Assembly: GCA_015486505.1 (NCBI GenBank)
Contig: WFRP01000327.1
Span: forward strand, 1-6,918
Origin: Pseudomonadota bacterium
GTDB taxonomy: Bacteria; Desulfobacterota; Anaeroferrophillalia; Anaeroferrophillales; Tharpellaceae
DNA: 6,918 nt
Direction: 5' to 3'
The translations under genes and the position numbers were made by a program. The notes beneath the pieces are model-generated. The model was not told where the DNA came from and searched no databases. It was given only the letters and a program-made list of their open reading frames with translations. Of this stretch, positions 1-6,560 are shown piece by piece. Numbering within the stretch: position 1 is the first letter of the stretch; each line of letters opens with the position of its first letter.

Positions 1-376
1 GCCAAATTTTACTCCCCACTTTCTGGAGGGGGCGGGGGTGGTTTTTCGTAAGCGGTTGCGGAAACGATTTCGTTGTTTTTCGGAAGCGAGCGGGAGCCCA
101 TTAGTACCTTACAGGTTATTTTCTGCACAAAAAAACAAGATTTAATAGTCAGAAAATGTTCTGATAAGAGGACTTATTTGCGACCATCGGAAGTGCCCCT
201 GGGTGCGGGCCAGTAACTTTCTTTTGGGTTGCGGGGATTGTTCCCGCATTAGCATTGCAACTGTTTGAGCATAGCGAGTTTTGCAAGGCGGGCGCAGCGA
301 GCGTAAGGAAAAACAGAAATCTTAACGCCGAGCGGAGAAAAACCGCGCCCGACCCCGGATTCGGCTGAATAGTTAC
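1..376 (+). repeat. Repeat element A, copy 1 (left end cut by window edge; interrupted by repeat B)
   Basis: This is the second copy of the element seen intact at 3701-3944. It starts within the left terminal inverted repeat (GCC at base 1) and ends with GGCTGAATAGTTAC at 363-376. Bases 35-104 match 3749-3818 without a mismatch, and 319-376 match the last 58 bases of the other copy. Between them lie a few substitutions and two 1-base length differences, plus a 148-base insertion (105-252) that is absent from the other copy. It has no protein-coding capacity, so it resembles a non-autonomous, MITE-like repeat. It ends only 15 bases before the carbonic anhydrase start codon and therefore supplies that gene's whole visible leader. 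Apart from the nested repeat I see no gene in 1-391. The repeat identity is read directly; mobility is inferred. Confidence 0.8.
105..252 (+). repeat. Repeat B, full-length copy nested in element A
   Basis: This 148-base unit runs from TACCTTACAGG to TTCCCGCATTAG. CATTAG lies immediately before it (99-104) and also forms its last six bases (247-252), while element A at 3813-3818 has one CATTAG and no insert. Bases 139-252 match the reverse complement of 6684-6797 with about 7 mismatches in 114 positions. It contains short hairpins: CAGAA-AATG-TTCTG at 150-163 and a GC-rich one, TGCGGGGA-TTG-TTCCCGCA, close to the right end. No open frame of note lies within it. Whether the unit moves by itself or the other A copy lost it by recombination between the CATTAG repeats cannot be decided here. 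Confidence 0.75.
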
Positions 377-391
377 AAAAAGAGAATAAAA

Positions 392-916
392 ATGCCGATT
401 TATGAGTTTGAGGGGCGGCGGCCGGCTATCGCGGAAACTGCTTATGTCGCGGAAACCGCGATAATTATCGGGGATGTGCGGCTGGCGGAAAATGTTTATA
501 TTGGCCACGGCGCGATTCTCAGGGGTGATTACGGAACCATCGATATCAGTCCGCAAACTGCGGTTGAAGAAGGGGCGGTTTTGCATATTAATCCCGGGGC
601 CGTATGTAAAATCGGCCGGCGGGTGACGATTGGTCACGGGGCGAAACTGCACTGTCTTGAGATTGCGGACGCCGCGGTTATCGGGATTGGCGCGATTCTC
701 TCTTTTAATGTCAAGGTTGGTGGATGGAGTATTGTCGCTGAAGGTGCGGTGGTGCCGAATGGCCGCAAGATCCCTCCCGGGGTTATCGTGGCCGGAAATC
801 CCGCCGCCGAAATTGGCAAAGTCGGCGACCGGCATCGGCGGTTCTGGAATTATGGGAAGGATCTTTATGTCGATTTAGCGGCGCGTTATCCTGAGGGGTG
901 TAAACGCATTGGTTGA
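392..916 (+). CDS. Gamma-class carbonic anhydrase family protein (left-handed beta-helix)
   Basis: A 174-residue protein of the gamma carbonic anhydrase / YrdA / hexapeptide-repeat family, a normal length for that family. These cytoplasmic trimers bind a metal at the subunit interface; the characterised members hydrate CO2, but many YrdA-like ones have no proven activity. The three metal-ligand histidines are visible as H65 (GAVLH), H82 and H87 (GHGAKLH, the usual five-residue spacing), with the conserved R44 and D46 in LRGDYG. Hexapeptide turns occur throughout residues 11-140 and a closing helix follows (FWNYGKDLYVDLAARY, 151-166). The usual N-x-Q-D stretch before the first histidine is A57-V-E59-E60, so the residues equivalent to Cam Asn73 and Gln75 are changed. 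ATG at 392 follows a weak purine-rich site (AGAGA, 381-385). The stop overlaps the next gene by 8 bases, so the two are probably co-transcribed. Family assignment is firm; catalysis is uncertain. Confidence 0.93.
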   Translation: MPIYEFEGRRPAIAETAYVAETAIIIGDVRLAENVYIGHGAILRGDYGTIDISPQTAVEEGAVLHINPGAVCKIGRRVTIGHGAKLHCLEIADAAVIGIGAILSFNVKVGGWSIVAEGAVVPNGRKIPPGVIVAGNPAAEIGKVGDRHRRFWNYGKDLYVDLAARYPEGCKRIG

Positions 917-2111
917 TGGCGTTATTTCTTTCGCTGCGGCCGCGACAATAGATGCGGCCGCAACCGGCAGTCTCAAAGCCGGGGCCGGTCGGGCGCTGGA
1001 TGCCGGGTTGCCGCTGCCGGAGTCCGGCTTGAAAGAGTTGCTGGCCGGACGTTTAGGGGAGACTTTCAGCGTTCGTGTAAAAGAGGTTTTGGGCCCGGAA
1101 AAACTGCTTCTGGAGATCGCCGGTTCCGAGGTTGTCGCCCGGGGCGCGGCGCCGGCGGGAAGCACCGGTTGGCTGACGGTGCGTCTCGAAAGTGTTGAGC
1201 CTTTGATTCAGCTAAGTTTGGCGGAAGCTGATTCTGCGGCCCTGCCGCCGTCAATCCGTCAGAATTTGAGTGAATTAGTACTCAAACCGAATATGTTTTC
1301 GGAAAACCTGATGGAGCTGAAAACACTTTTACTCGATAAAAATTTACCCCTGCCGATGGCCGCGCGTCATCTTCTGGAAAATTTGATCAGCCGATTTTCG
1401 CTCTCGACTTTGCTTGGTGATTTGCGCGGCGGGGCCGGATTGGCCCTGGATAAACTCGGTTTACTGCACGAGCCGGAGCTGGGCGCGTTGCTTCTAAGCG
1501 GGGCTGAGAAAAAATCGGCTCCGCCGGCGGGGCGGGAACCTTTGAATATCAAAGAGAGCCTTTTGCGGTTGCTGGCCGACCTTGGCGGCGGTCCGGCGGC
1601 CGAGTCTCCGGCGGCAGCGGGAGAGCGGGCGCTGTCGGAAAAATTGCACTCAACGCTTAATTCCCTTAAGGATATGGTTGAGCTTAATCAGGTTCTCAAT
1701 AATCCGGGTCTTAAAAATGAAGCGGAGCTTTTGCTGCTGCTGCCGTTATGGAGCGGTGAGGTTTACAGTGATTTGTGGCTGCGTCTGTCTAGGAATAGCG
1801 GCGGGTCGGGGAAAGGTTTAGGCGGAAACCTCTATACCTTGATGATTTATCTTGATTTTGCCGAGTTGGGTCCCCTGGGGGCCCAGCTGGTGGTCGGGAA
1901 TCGGGAACTGCAGGCTAAATTTCTGACCGTTGCTGAGGACGCGGCCCGGAATTTGCGTAAACTTCTGCCGGAAGCGCGGGAGCGTTTAAGGGGGGATTTC
2001 CCGGGAGGTCTGCTCCTGCAGGTCGAAACCGTCGGTACGGATGCGGTGGCGGCATTCCGGCAGCGGGCCTTTCTCGCCTCTCTGCCGCCCCTGCTGAAAA
2101 CCTCCGGTTGA
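909..2111 (+). CDS. FliK-like protein (flagellar hook-length control C-terminal domain)
   Basis: A 400-residue protein with three visible parts. Residues 45-105 form a beta-rich segment (GETFSVRVKEVLGPEKLLLEI and onward) like the small domain seen near the N-terminus of many FliK-like proteins. The middle is a leucine- and alanine-rich, largely helical region with proline/glycine breaks (110-275). Residues about 306-375 (YLDFAELGPLGAQLVVGN, then AKFLTVAEDAARNLRKLLPEARERL) follow the pattern of the FliK C-terminal domain (Flg_hook): a strand with D-x-x-E-L-G, a strand pair, then a helix. FliK proteins measure hook length and switch the flagellar export gate through FlhB; this role is inferred, since no other flagellar gene lies in the window. 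The start is TTG at 909, chosen because GAGGGG (893-898) is a good ribosome site about 10 bases upstream and because an in-frame ATG is lacking nearby. It overlaps the carbonic anhydrase gene by 8 bases. Confidence 0.72.
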   Translation: MVDGVISFAAAATIDAAATGSLKAGAGRALDAGLPLPESGLKELLAGRLGETFSVRVKEVLGPEKLLLEIAGSEVVARGAAPAGSTGWLTVRLESVEPLIQLSLAEADSAALPPSIRQNLSELVLKPNMFSENLMELKTLLLDKNLPLPMAARHLLENLISRFSLSTLLGDLRGGAGLALDKLGLLHEPELGALLLSGAEKKSAPPAGREPLNIKESLLRLLADLGGGPAAESPAAAGERALSEKLHSTLNSLKDMVELNQVLNNPGLKNEAELLLLLPLWSGEVYSDLWLRLSRNSGGSGKGLGGNLYTLMIYLDFAELGPLGAQLVVGNRELQAKFLTVAEDAARNLRKLLPEARERLRGDFPGGLLLQVETVGTDAVAAFRQRAFLASLPPLLKTSG

Positions 2112-2241
2112 CTTTTCGCATTTGTTCACCGGCCCCGGCAATATTTTCTTGCCAAGTAAGTGATTCTCGGTTTATAGAGTGATGGCGTCGTAAAAACCGA
2201 TAAATTATCTTAAGCTCCTAAGCCAAGTGGTGTTTTAAGTC

Positions 2242-3561
2242 ATGATTATAACCTGCCCGCGTTGTTTGACGAAATTCAGTTTGCCTGATGAGAACCTGAG
2301 CCCGGGGGTTGAACTTAATTTACGTTGTTCCCGTTGCCGGGAAGAATTCAGGTTTTCTCCTCAGGCTGATAACAGCGCTGTCGAAGATGCGGCCGACCCT
2401 TTAGCGACTGTCGGCGAAGAGTTGTCGGCGGATCCGGCTGATTCTGCTGAAGTCGATCAAAGTGAGCCCTCGATTACTGCGGTTGACCCGGCTCCGGAGC
2501 TTGACTTTGACGATGACTTTGACGATGACTTTGCGGCAATCGCCGAAAATGACCCGGTCGCATCCGACCCGGAGACAACGGCGGCGGAAGCTGAAATGGA
2601 TGTTAAAGAGCTTTTTTCAGAGCCCGGGGCGGCTGCGGGTGAGCCCGAGGTCGGGGAAGATGCGGCGGCTGCGACCGCATCTGAAGAAACTATCTTTGAG
2701 TTGTCGGACGATTTTGACGACGATGAGGTTGATTTTGACGTTGTTGATGGAGCTGCCGGTGCGGATACCGCCGCGGCCGCGGCTGAAGGTAATGAAGATA
2801 TCGATGATGCCGCAGTTGAAGAACTGGCCTTAAATATTGATGATATTGATTTAGGCAATATCGAGTTTGACAGTCTTGACGATGAATCCGTGGCCGGTAC
2901 TGCGGAAAGCGGTGCCGGCCGCAGCGTAAAACCTACACAGATTGATGATGATGACAACTTTTCCGGTTTGCTTGATCCCGGCACCACCGCTGACGTTGTG
3001 GTTGCGGAACCGGCCGTATCACTTGTGAGTACCGGGGAAAAAGTTGTCGAGAAGAAAGCAAAGCCAGTTTCCGGAGGTGGCCTGAAGCGCACCTTGATTA
3101 TGGTGATCGCCTGTTTTCTGGTTCTGAGTCTGGGATTGTGGGGCGGTTACGGTTTGTGGCAGCGTTTTTCCGTGAATATGGCTAAACATCTGCAACTGCA
3201 GGAGATCACCAATCAGCGTCTGCGTCTGCCCTCGGATCGGGTGGTTATTGTTCTTCGGGGCAAATTGGTAAACACCTCGCCGAAGATGGTCACCAATCTT
3301 AAAATCAAAGGGGTTCTGCTCGATAAGAAGGGCAGGGCCGTCGCCGAAGAGGTTACTTCCGGAGGCGTGAGCTTTTCCGAAGCTGAACTTGATCTTTTAG
3401 ACGGCAAAAAACTGGCTATGCTCGAGAACAGCGCCGTTAATCTGCCGCCGAATGGCGGCGAACTGCCGTTTATGATTGCCTTTTATGATTATCCTGCCAG
3501 CGCCAGCGATTGCTACGTTGAACTCTCCTCGTTCAAGGTCAAAAAAGGGCGTGTGCGTTAG
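2242..3561 (+). CDS. MJ0042-type zinc-ribbon, single-pass membrane protein with DUF3426-like C-terminal domain
   Basis: A 439-residue protein. Residues 1-38 are a zinc ribbon with C5-x2-C8 and C29-x2-C32 (MIITCPRC ... LRCSRCREEF), typical of the MJ0042/zinc_ribbon_5 family that opens many deltaproteobacterial regulatory or motility proteins. Residues 40-265 are a very acidic, low-complexity linker rich in Asp, Glu and Ala with DDFDDDF-type runs (87-97, 154-167). One membrane helix lies at about 284-306 after a Lys/Arg-rich stretch, which puts the ribbon and linker in the cytoplasm and the C-terminus outside the inner membrane. Residues 316-435 look like DUF3426: VVIVLRGKLVNTS, then a strand pair with LLDKKGRAV, an ENSAVNLPPNGG stretch and a final FYDYP strand. 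The function of this architecture is unknown. ATG at 2242 starts directly on the ribbon; the ribosome site is weak. A 130-base gap separates it from the FliK-like gene, so it may have its own promoter. Confidence 0.8.
   Translation: MIITCPRCLTKFSLPDENLSPGVELNLRCSRCREEFRFSPQADNSAVEDAADPLATVGEELSADPADSAEVDQSEPSITAVDPAPELDFDDDFDDDFAAIAENDPVASDPETTAAEAEMDVKELFSEPGAAAGEPEVGEDAAAATASEETIFELSDDFDDDEVDFDVVDGAAGADTAAAAAEGNEDIDDAAVEELALNIDDIDLGNIEFDSLDDESVAGTAESGAGRSVKPTQIDDDDNFSGLLDPGTTADVVVAEPAVSLVSTGEKVVEKKAKPVSGGGLKRTLIMVIACFLVLSLGLWGGYGLWQRFSVNMAKHLQLQEITNQRLRLPSDRVVIVLRGKLVNTSPKMVTNLKIKGVLLDKKGRAVAEEVTSGGVSFSEAELDLLDGKKLAMLENSAVNLPPNGGELPFMIAFYDYPASASDCYVELSSFKVKKGRVR
2503..2533 (+). repeat. 12-bp tandem repeat inside the acidic linker
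   Basis: The unit GACTTTGACGAT occurs twice and is followed by GACTTTG, encoding D-F-D-D repeated in frame. A length change of whole units would keep the frame and alter only linker length. The repeat is read directly. Confidence 0.8.
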
Positions 3562-3633
3562 TTTTCTGAAATGGTCCCGGGAATCGGCTGTGGCCACATT
3601 TTTTAACGGCAGGCGTTTTTCTTGTTCTTTCAT

Positions 3634-3688
3634 CCACGAAAAACACGAAAGGACACGAAATTTTTTGTGCTTTTCGTGCTTTTCGTGG
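3634..3688. repeat. CACGAAA-type imperfect inverted repeat (hairpin)
   Basis: The left arm at 3634-3656 is made of CCACGAAA, ACACGAAA and GGACACG phases; the right arm at 3667-3688 reads GTGCTTTTCGTGCTTTTCGTGG without its first bases changed. The arms pair over about 22 positions with two or three mismatches around a loop rich in A and T. Similar CACGAAA/TTTCGTG palindromes are common intergenic repeats in several bacterial phyla. Its position 72 bases after a stop codon, between convergent genes, would suit transcript-end formation, but it lacks a following T-run on the plus strand. Confidence 0.7.
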
Positions 3689-3700
3689 TTTATAAAAAAG

Positions 3701-3944
3701 GTAACTATTCAGCCAAATTTTACCCCCCCCCACCTTCTGGAGGGGGCAGGGGTGGTTTTTCGTAAGCGGTTGCGGAAACGATTTCGTTGTTTTTCGGAAG
3801 CGAGCGGGAGCCCATTAGCATTGCAACTGTTTGAGCGTAAGCGAGTTTTGCAAGGCGGGCGCAGCGAGCTTAAAGGAAAAACAGAGATCTTAACGCCGAG
3901 CGGAGAAAAACCGCGCCCGACCCCGGATTCGGCTGAATAGTTAC
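3701..3944 (+). repeat. Repeat element A, intact copy (MITE-like, 14-bp terminal inverted repeats)
   Basis: A 244-base unit bounded by GTAACTATTCAGCC (3701-3714) and its exact reverse complement GGCTGAATAGTTAC (3931-3944). The inside has a C-run (3723-3731), a GC-rich segment, and an inner inverted repeat TTGCAA...TTGCAA around GAGCGTAAGCGAG. It carries no gene. It matches bases 1-104 and 253-376 closely and holds the single CATTAG (3813-3818) where the other copy has an insertion. Both flanks are A/T-rich (AAAAAAG on the left, AAATTTTTTT on the right), and I cannot define a clear target duplication. A REP-like or MITE-like mobile repeat is the best reading; no transposase is in the window. 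Confidence 0.8.
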
Positions 3945-3970
3945 AAATTTTTTTCTTGGCGTCACCACCG

Positions 3971-4016
3971 CGCCTCTGTGAGAAATAAAAGCAGTTTTCG
4001 CGCAGAGGCGCAGAGG
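3971..4016. repeat. CGCAGAGG-type inverted repeat (hairpin)
   Basis: The arm CGCCTCTGTGAGAAA (3971-3985) pairs with TTTTCGCGCAGAGGCG (3995-4010) apart from two mismatches, around a short A-rich loop. CGCAGAGG is then repeated directly (4001-4008 and 4009-4016). Repeats of this GCGCAGAGGCGCAGAGG kind are widespread intergenic palindromes in environmental bacteria. It lies about 40 bases beyond the dgkA stop and could help end that transcript, although no T-tract follows it on the minus strand. Confidence 0.65.
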
Positions 4017-4054
4017 AAAAGCCCGGAATATAATTCGCCGCAGTTTTCAGAAAG

Positions 4055-4429
4055 TCAAAAAATCAGTAACCCCCAGGTCAGGGCCGCCAGGGCCAGAGCC
4101 ACCATAACTATCGCTGAAGCAACATCTTTAGCGCGGCCGGAGAGTTCGTGCGGCTCACTGCCGATGCGATCAACCACGGCTTCAATGGCCGAATTCGTCA
4201 ATTCGGCCATCAGCACAATCAGCCAACTACCAATCAGCAGAACTTTTTCCAGCGCCCCGTCACCAAGCCCCAGCCCCAGAGGAATAACCAGCAGCAGAAC
4301 ATAAACCTCCAGACGAAAGGCCTGCTCATATTGAAAAACGGCCCGTATACCGTTAACGGAATAACCGCTTGCCCGCCGCAAACGGCTGCCTAAAGATTGC
4401 AAATCACGCAAAAGCTGTTCTTTCATCAT
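4055..4429 (-). CDS. dgkA: Diacylglycerol kinase (prokaryotic DgkA type)
   Basis: A 124-residue integral inner-membrane enzyme that phosphorylates diacylglycerol with ATP to phosphatidate, returning the lipid left by membrane-derived glycan or lipid headgroup transfer to phospholipid synthesis. Length matches E. coli DgkA (122). The family signature is complete: E76-L-T-N79-S-A-I-E83-A-V-V-D-R-I, followed by SGRAK101-D102. These match E. coli E69, N72, E76, K94 and D95 at a constant offset of 7, and E35 matches E28. After an amphipathic N-terminus (1-30) there are three membrane helices, roughly 41-57, 61-82 and 103-123. Two ATG codons stand in tandem at 4429 and 4426; an AGG-containing site about 10 bases upstream (GGACAGG) allows either. 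It begins 28 bases after trkA ends and is the last gene of the operon. Confidence 0.96.
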   Translation of the reverse strand: MMKEQLLRDLQSLGSRLRRASGYSVNGIRAVFQYEQAFRLEVYVLLLVIPLGLGLGDGALEKVLLIGSWLIVLMAELTNSAIEAVVDRIGSEPHELSGRAKDVASAIVMVALALAALTWGLLIF

Positions 4430-4457
4430 CGCAATAAACCTGTCCGAGCCAACGAAA

Positions 4458-5117
4458 TCATAATTTAATATTGTCCAATTGGCCCCGGTGCCCGATCACG
4501 ACCAGAACATCGCCTTCGGCAAGCGTGTCATTCGGGTTGGGGATAAACCGCGCCGGAGCGCCGCTGCCGGGGCGGATGGCAATTACCTGAATTTTATAAC
4601 GGTTGGTTAAATCAAGCTGCCGTAAATTTTTACCGGCGGTCTGATTAATGGTTAATTCATGAATGATAAGATCGTGATCGAAAGGCAGGTAATCGACGAA
4701 ACCGGGATGGGTAATCCGGTCAGCCAGCTGTTTCGCCGCCAGATCTTCCGGAATAACAATCCGGTCGACCCCGATTTTTTCGAGTAGCTTGCGATGATCC
4801 GAATTACTGGCTTTCACCCAGACATGGGCAATCCCGATTTCCTTGAGAAACATTGAAATCATCGCGCTGGCCGAGATTGAATCACCGACACTGACCATCA
4901 CATACTCAAGTTCCGCGACCCCGGTCTGTTCCAGCACCTCTTTTTCCCGGGCATCAGCCAGATAGACCTGGGTCAAATTCGCCTGGGCCTGTTTTATATG
5001 AACCGGATCATTATCGAGGCCGAGAACATCGTGACCGAGTTCAACCAGATATTCCGCAAAACGCAGGCCGAACTTTCCTAAACCGATTACCCCTATCTGT
5101 AATTTTTCTCTTGCCAT
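4458..5117 (-). CDS. trkA: Potassium uptake regulatory subunit, TrkA/KtrA family (RCK N + RCK C)
   Basis: A 219-residue cytoplasmic subunit that binds nucleotide and gates the TrkH/KtrB channel encoded just upstream. Residues 6-125 are a Rossmann RCK-N (TrkA_N) domain with G12-L-G14-K-F-G17 and the acidic residues D35-N-D37 at the end of the second strand, where NAD(H) or ATP ribose is held. Residues about 140-219 are the RCK-C (TrkA_C) domain, ending in the typical NPNDTLAEGDVLVVIG pattern. There is only one RCK unit, as in KtrA of Bacillus or Vibrio (about 220 residues), unlike the doubled E. coli TrkA (about 458). ATG at 5117 has a strong AGAGGG ribosome site seven bases upstream. It starts 30 bases after the trkH stop, which fits an operon and a stoichiometric complex. 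Confidence 0.95.
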   Translation of the reverse strand: MAREKLQIGVIGLGKFGLRFAEYLVELGHDVLGLDNDPVHIKQAQANLTQVYLADAREKEVLEQTGVAELEYVMVSVGDSISASAMISMFLKEIGIAHVWVKASNSDHRKLLEKIGVDRIVIPEDLAAKQLADRITHPGFVDYLPFDHDLIIHELTINQTAGKNLRQLDLTNRYKIQVIAIRPGSGAPARFIPNPNDTLAEGDVLVVIGHRGQLDNIKL

Positions 5118-5147
5118 CGCAAACCCTCTACTACCATCTACCCAAAA

Positions 5148-6542
5148 TCACCCAATCAAAGGATGTTCCTCAGGCCACTCAAAAAGTTCTTTGCGCTGAT
5201 AACTCTGGATTGCGGCGACCAGGACAATCGGCCCCAGGCGGCCGGCAAACATCAGAATGATAATAATCAGCTTTCCAATACAGGTCAATTTCGTCGTCAA
5301 ACCCAGACTTAAGCCGACCGTGGCAAAAGCGGACACGGTTTCAAAAAGAATTTTCAGTTCCAGATCACGGCTCTGCGGATGCGGAACCAGTCCGCCTTCA
5401 GTAATATTGAGTAAAAAAGCGGCGGAAAGAATAATTACAACCGAAAAAAAGAGCAGAACCAGAGCTTCATGAATGGCTTGCCGATCCACGGCAAAACGGC
5501 CGATAACCGCCTGGGAACGCCCCTTGAACTGCCCCCAGAGAAAAGCCGTCAAAACCCGGAAAGTCCCGATTTTAAGACCGCCGGCACAGGAACCCGACCC
5601 GCCGCCGATGAACATCAAAACAAGCATAAGATAAAGTGACACATTGGTCATGGCGGTAAGATCAACCGTATTGAAACCGGCGGTGCGACAGGTAACCGAC
5701 TGGAAAATACCGGCCAGGAACGTCATCGCCCGGCCGGTTCCAGGCGGGGCCGCGCAACCTTCAAAAAAAGCGATTCCGAGGCCGCCGGCCAGAATCAGAA
5801 AAATCGTCGTTGATATGATAATCCGGCTATACCAGCTAAGTTTCCGGGATTTCGGCCGGCGCCAGGTTTCCCGAAAGAGATAAGTCCGCCAGCCCCCCAG
5901 GGTTGCAGCAAACCAGCCATTAAGTTCAACCACCACTGAAAACCCGAGACCGCCGCTGACAATCAAAAGAATGAAAACCGAATTAACCCCCCAGTCGGCA
6001 TGCCAACGCATCAGGCTGTCGTGATAAAGAGAAAAGCCGGCATTACAAAAAGCGGAAACCGCGTGAAACAGCGCCGGGAAAAAGGTAAATGCCTGCGGGT
6101 CGGCAACATGCAAAAAAACGGCCCCGGTTATTTCTATAACCAGGGTCCAGCAGACAATCCGAACCAGAAGTTTGCCGAAAGGCAGATTACGATCATGCTG
6201 TAAGCCCTGACCGGTCACCAGACGATCATTAAGCGCGACCCGCTGCCGAATCAAAAAATAGATCAGGGCGGCATAGGTCATAATCCCAATCCCCCCTAAC
6301 TGAATCAATAAAAGGATAACACTCTGGCCGAAAAGAGAAAATGTCGAACCAATATCTATGGTCGCCAAACCGGTGACACAGATCGCGGAAGTCGCGGTAA
6401 AAAGGGCATCAAGCCAGGAAATCGGTTCCGCTGCCGCCCGGGCCCCACCGGAATGCAGCAACAAAGTCCCGAGCAGAATCGTGCCGCCGAACAGAATAAT
6501 CGGCAGGGTTACAGGAGTGATTCTCGGATACTTGTTTTTCAT
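5148..6542 (-). CDS. trkH: Potassium uptake membrane subunit, TrkH/KtrB family
   Basis: A 464-residue inner-membrane protein of the SKT (Trk/Ktr/HKT) superfamily, which carries K+ (or Na+-coupled K+) inward as a dimer on an RCK ring. All four M1-P-M2 repeats show their pore-loop glycine: TSAICVTGLA (51-60), SAFCNAGFS (163-171), SVTCRTAGFN (282-291) and SAFATVGLS (404-412). The gating loop of the third repeat is GSGSCAGGLK (315-324), and FAGRLGP (432-438) is the usual C-terminal signature. Length and lack of the extra N-terminal helices favour the KtrB form. I chose ATG at 6542 because MKNKYPRITPV leads straight into the first helix; a TTG at 6554 would add four residues (MSAV). Neither start has a clear ribosome site. 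It is the first gene of the trkH-trkA-dgkA operon, and its leader is made of repeats. Confidence 0.94.
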   Translation of the reverse strand: MKNKYPRITPVTLPIILFGGTILLGTLLLHSGGARAAAEPISWLDALFTATSAICVTGLATIDIGSTFSLFGQSVILLLIQLGGIGIMTYAALIYFLIRQRVALNDRLVTGQGLQHDRNLPFGKLLVRIVCWTLVIEITGAVFLHVADPQAFTFFPALFHAVSAFCNAGFSLYHDSLMRWHADWGVNSVFILLIVSGGLGFSVVVELNGWFAATLGGWRTYLFRETWRRPKSRKLSWYSRIIISTTIFLILAGGLGIAFFEGCAAPPGTGRAMTFLAGIFQSVTCRTAGFNTVDLTAMTNVSLYLMLVLMFIGGGSGSCAGGLKIGTFRVLTAFLWGQFKGRSQAVIGRFAVDRQAIHEALVLLFFSVVIILSAAFLLNITEGGLVPHPQSRDLELKILFETVSAFATVGLSLGLTTKLTCIGKLIIIILMFAGRLGPIVLVAAIQSYQRKELFEWPEEHPLIG

Positions 6543-6560
6543 TACGGCAGACAAAAAATT

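Larger units (their letters stand above)
3562..4054. other. Repeat-filled intergenic region between convergent genes
   Basis: No gene is supported in these 493 bases. They separate the plus-strand zinc-ribbon gene from the minus-strand dgkA and contain, in order, a CACGAAA hairpin, an intact A element and a CGCAGAGG hairpin. Open frames crossing this stretch are extensions of other frames over repeats. Neither gene has an obvious classical terminator (GC stem then T-tract) right after its stop, so the hairpins may serve that purpose. Confidence 0.75.

Noticed and set aside
105..252. Retron msr-msd or other reverse-transcriptase-linked RNA
   Set aside because: Hairpins are present, but there is no reverse transcriptase gene in the window and the unit occurs several times in tandem or nested form, which fits a repeat better.
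149..835. 228-residue minus-strand open frame across repeat B and the carbonic anhydrase gene
   Set aside because: It is antisense to a well-supported gene, starts inside a repeat, and its translation is low-complexity with no recognisable domain.
2149..2177. Sigma-70 promoter TTGCCA-N17-TTATAG before the zinc-ribbon gene
   Set aside because: The -35 part is reasonable, but the -10 part agrees poorly with TATAAT, so the call would be little better than chance.
2457..3092. 211-residue minus-strand Ser/Ala-rich open frame
   Set aside because: It is the complement of the acidic Asp/Ala linker codons of the zinc-ribbon gene; the Ser-rich composition follows directly from that.
3601..3630. Terminator AACG-GCAGG-CGTT followed by T's after the zinc-ribbon gene
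   Set aside because: A four-base-pair stem is too weak to support an intrinsic terminator.
3476..3940. 154-residue plus-strand open frame spanning the end of the zinc-ribbon gene and element A
   Set aside because: It begins out of frame within a real gene and runs over the CACGAAA hairpin and element A; there is no ribosome site or domain.
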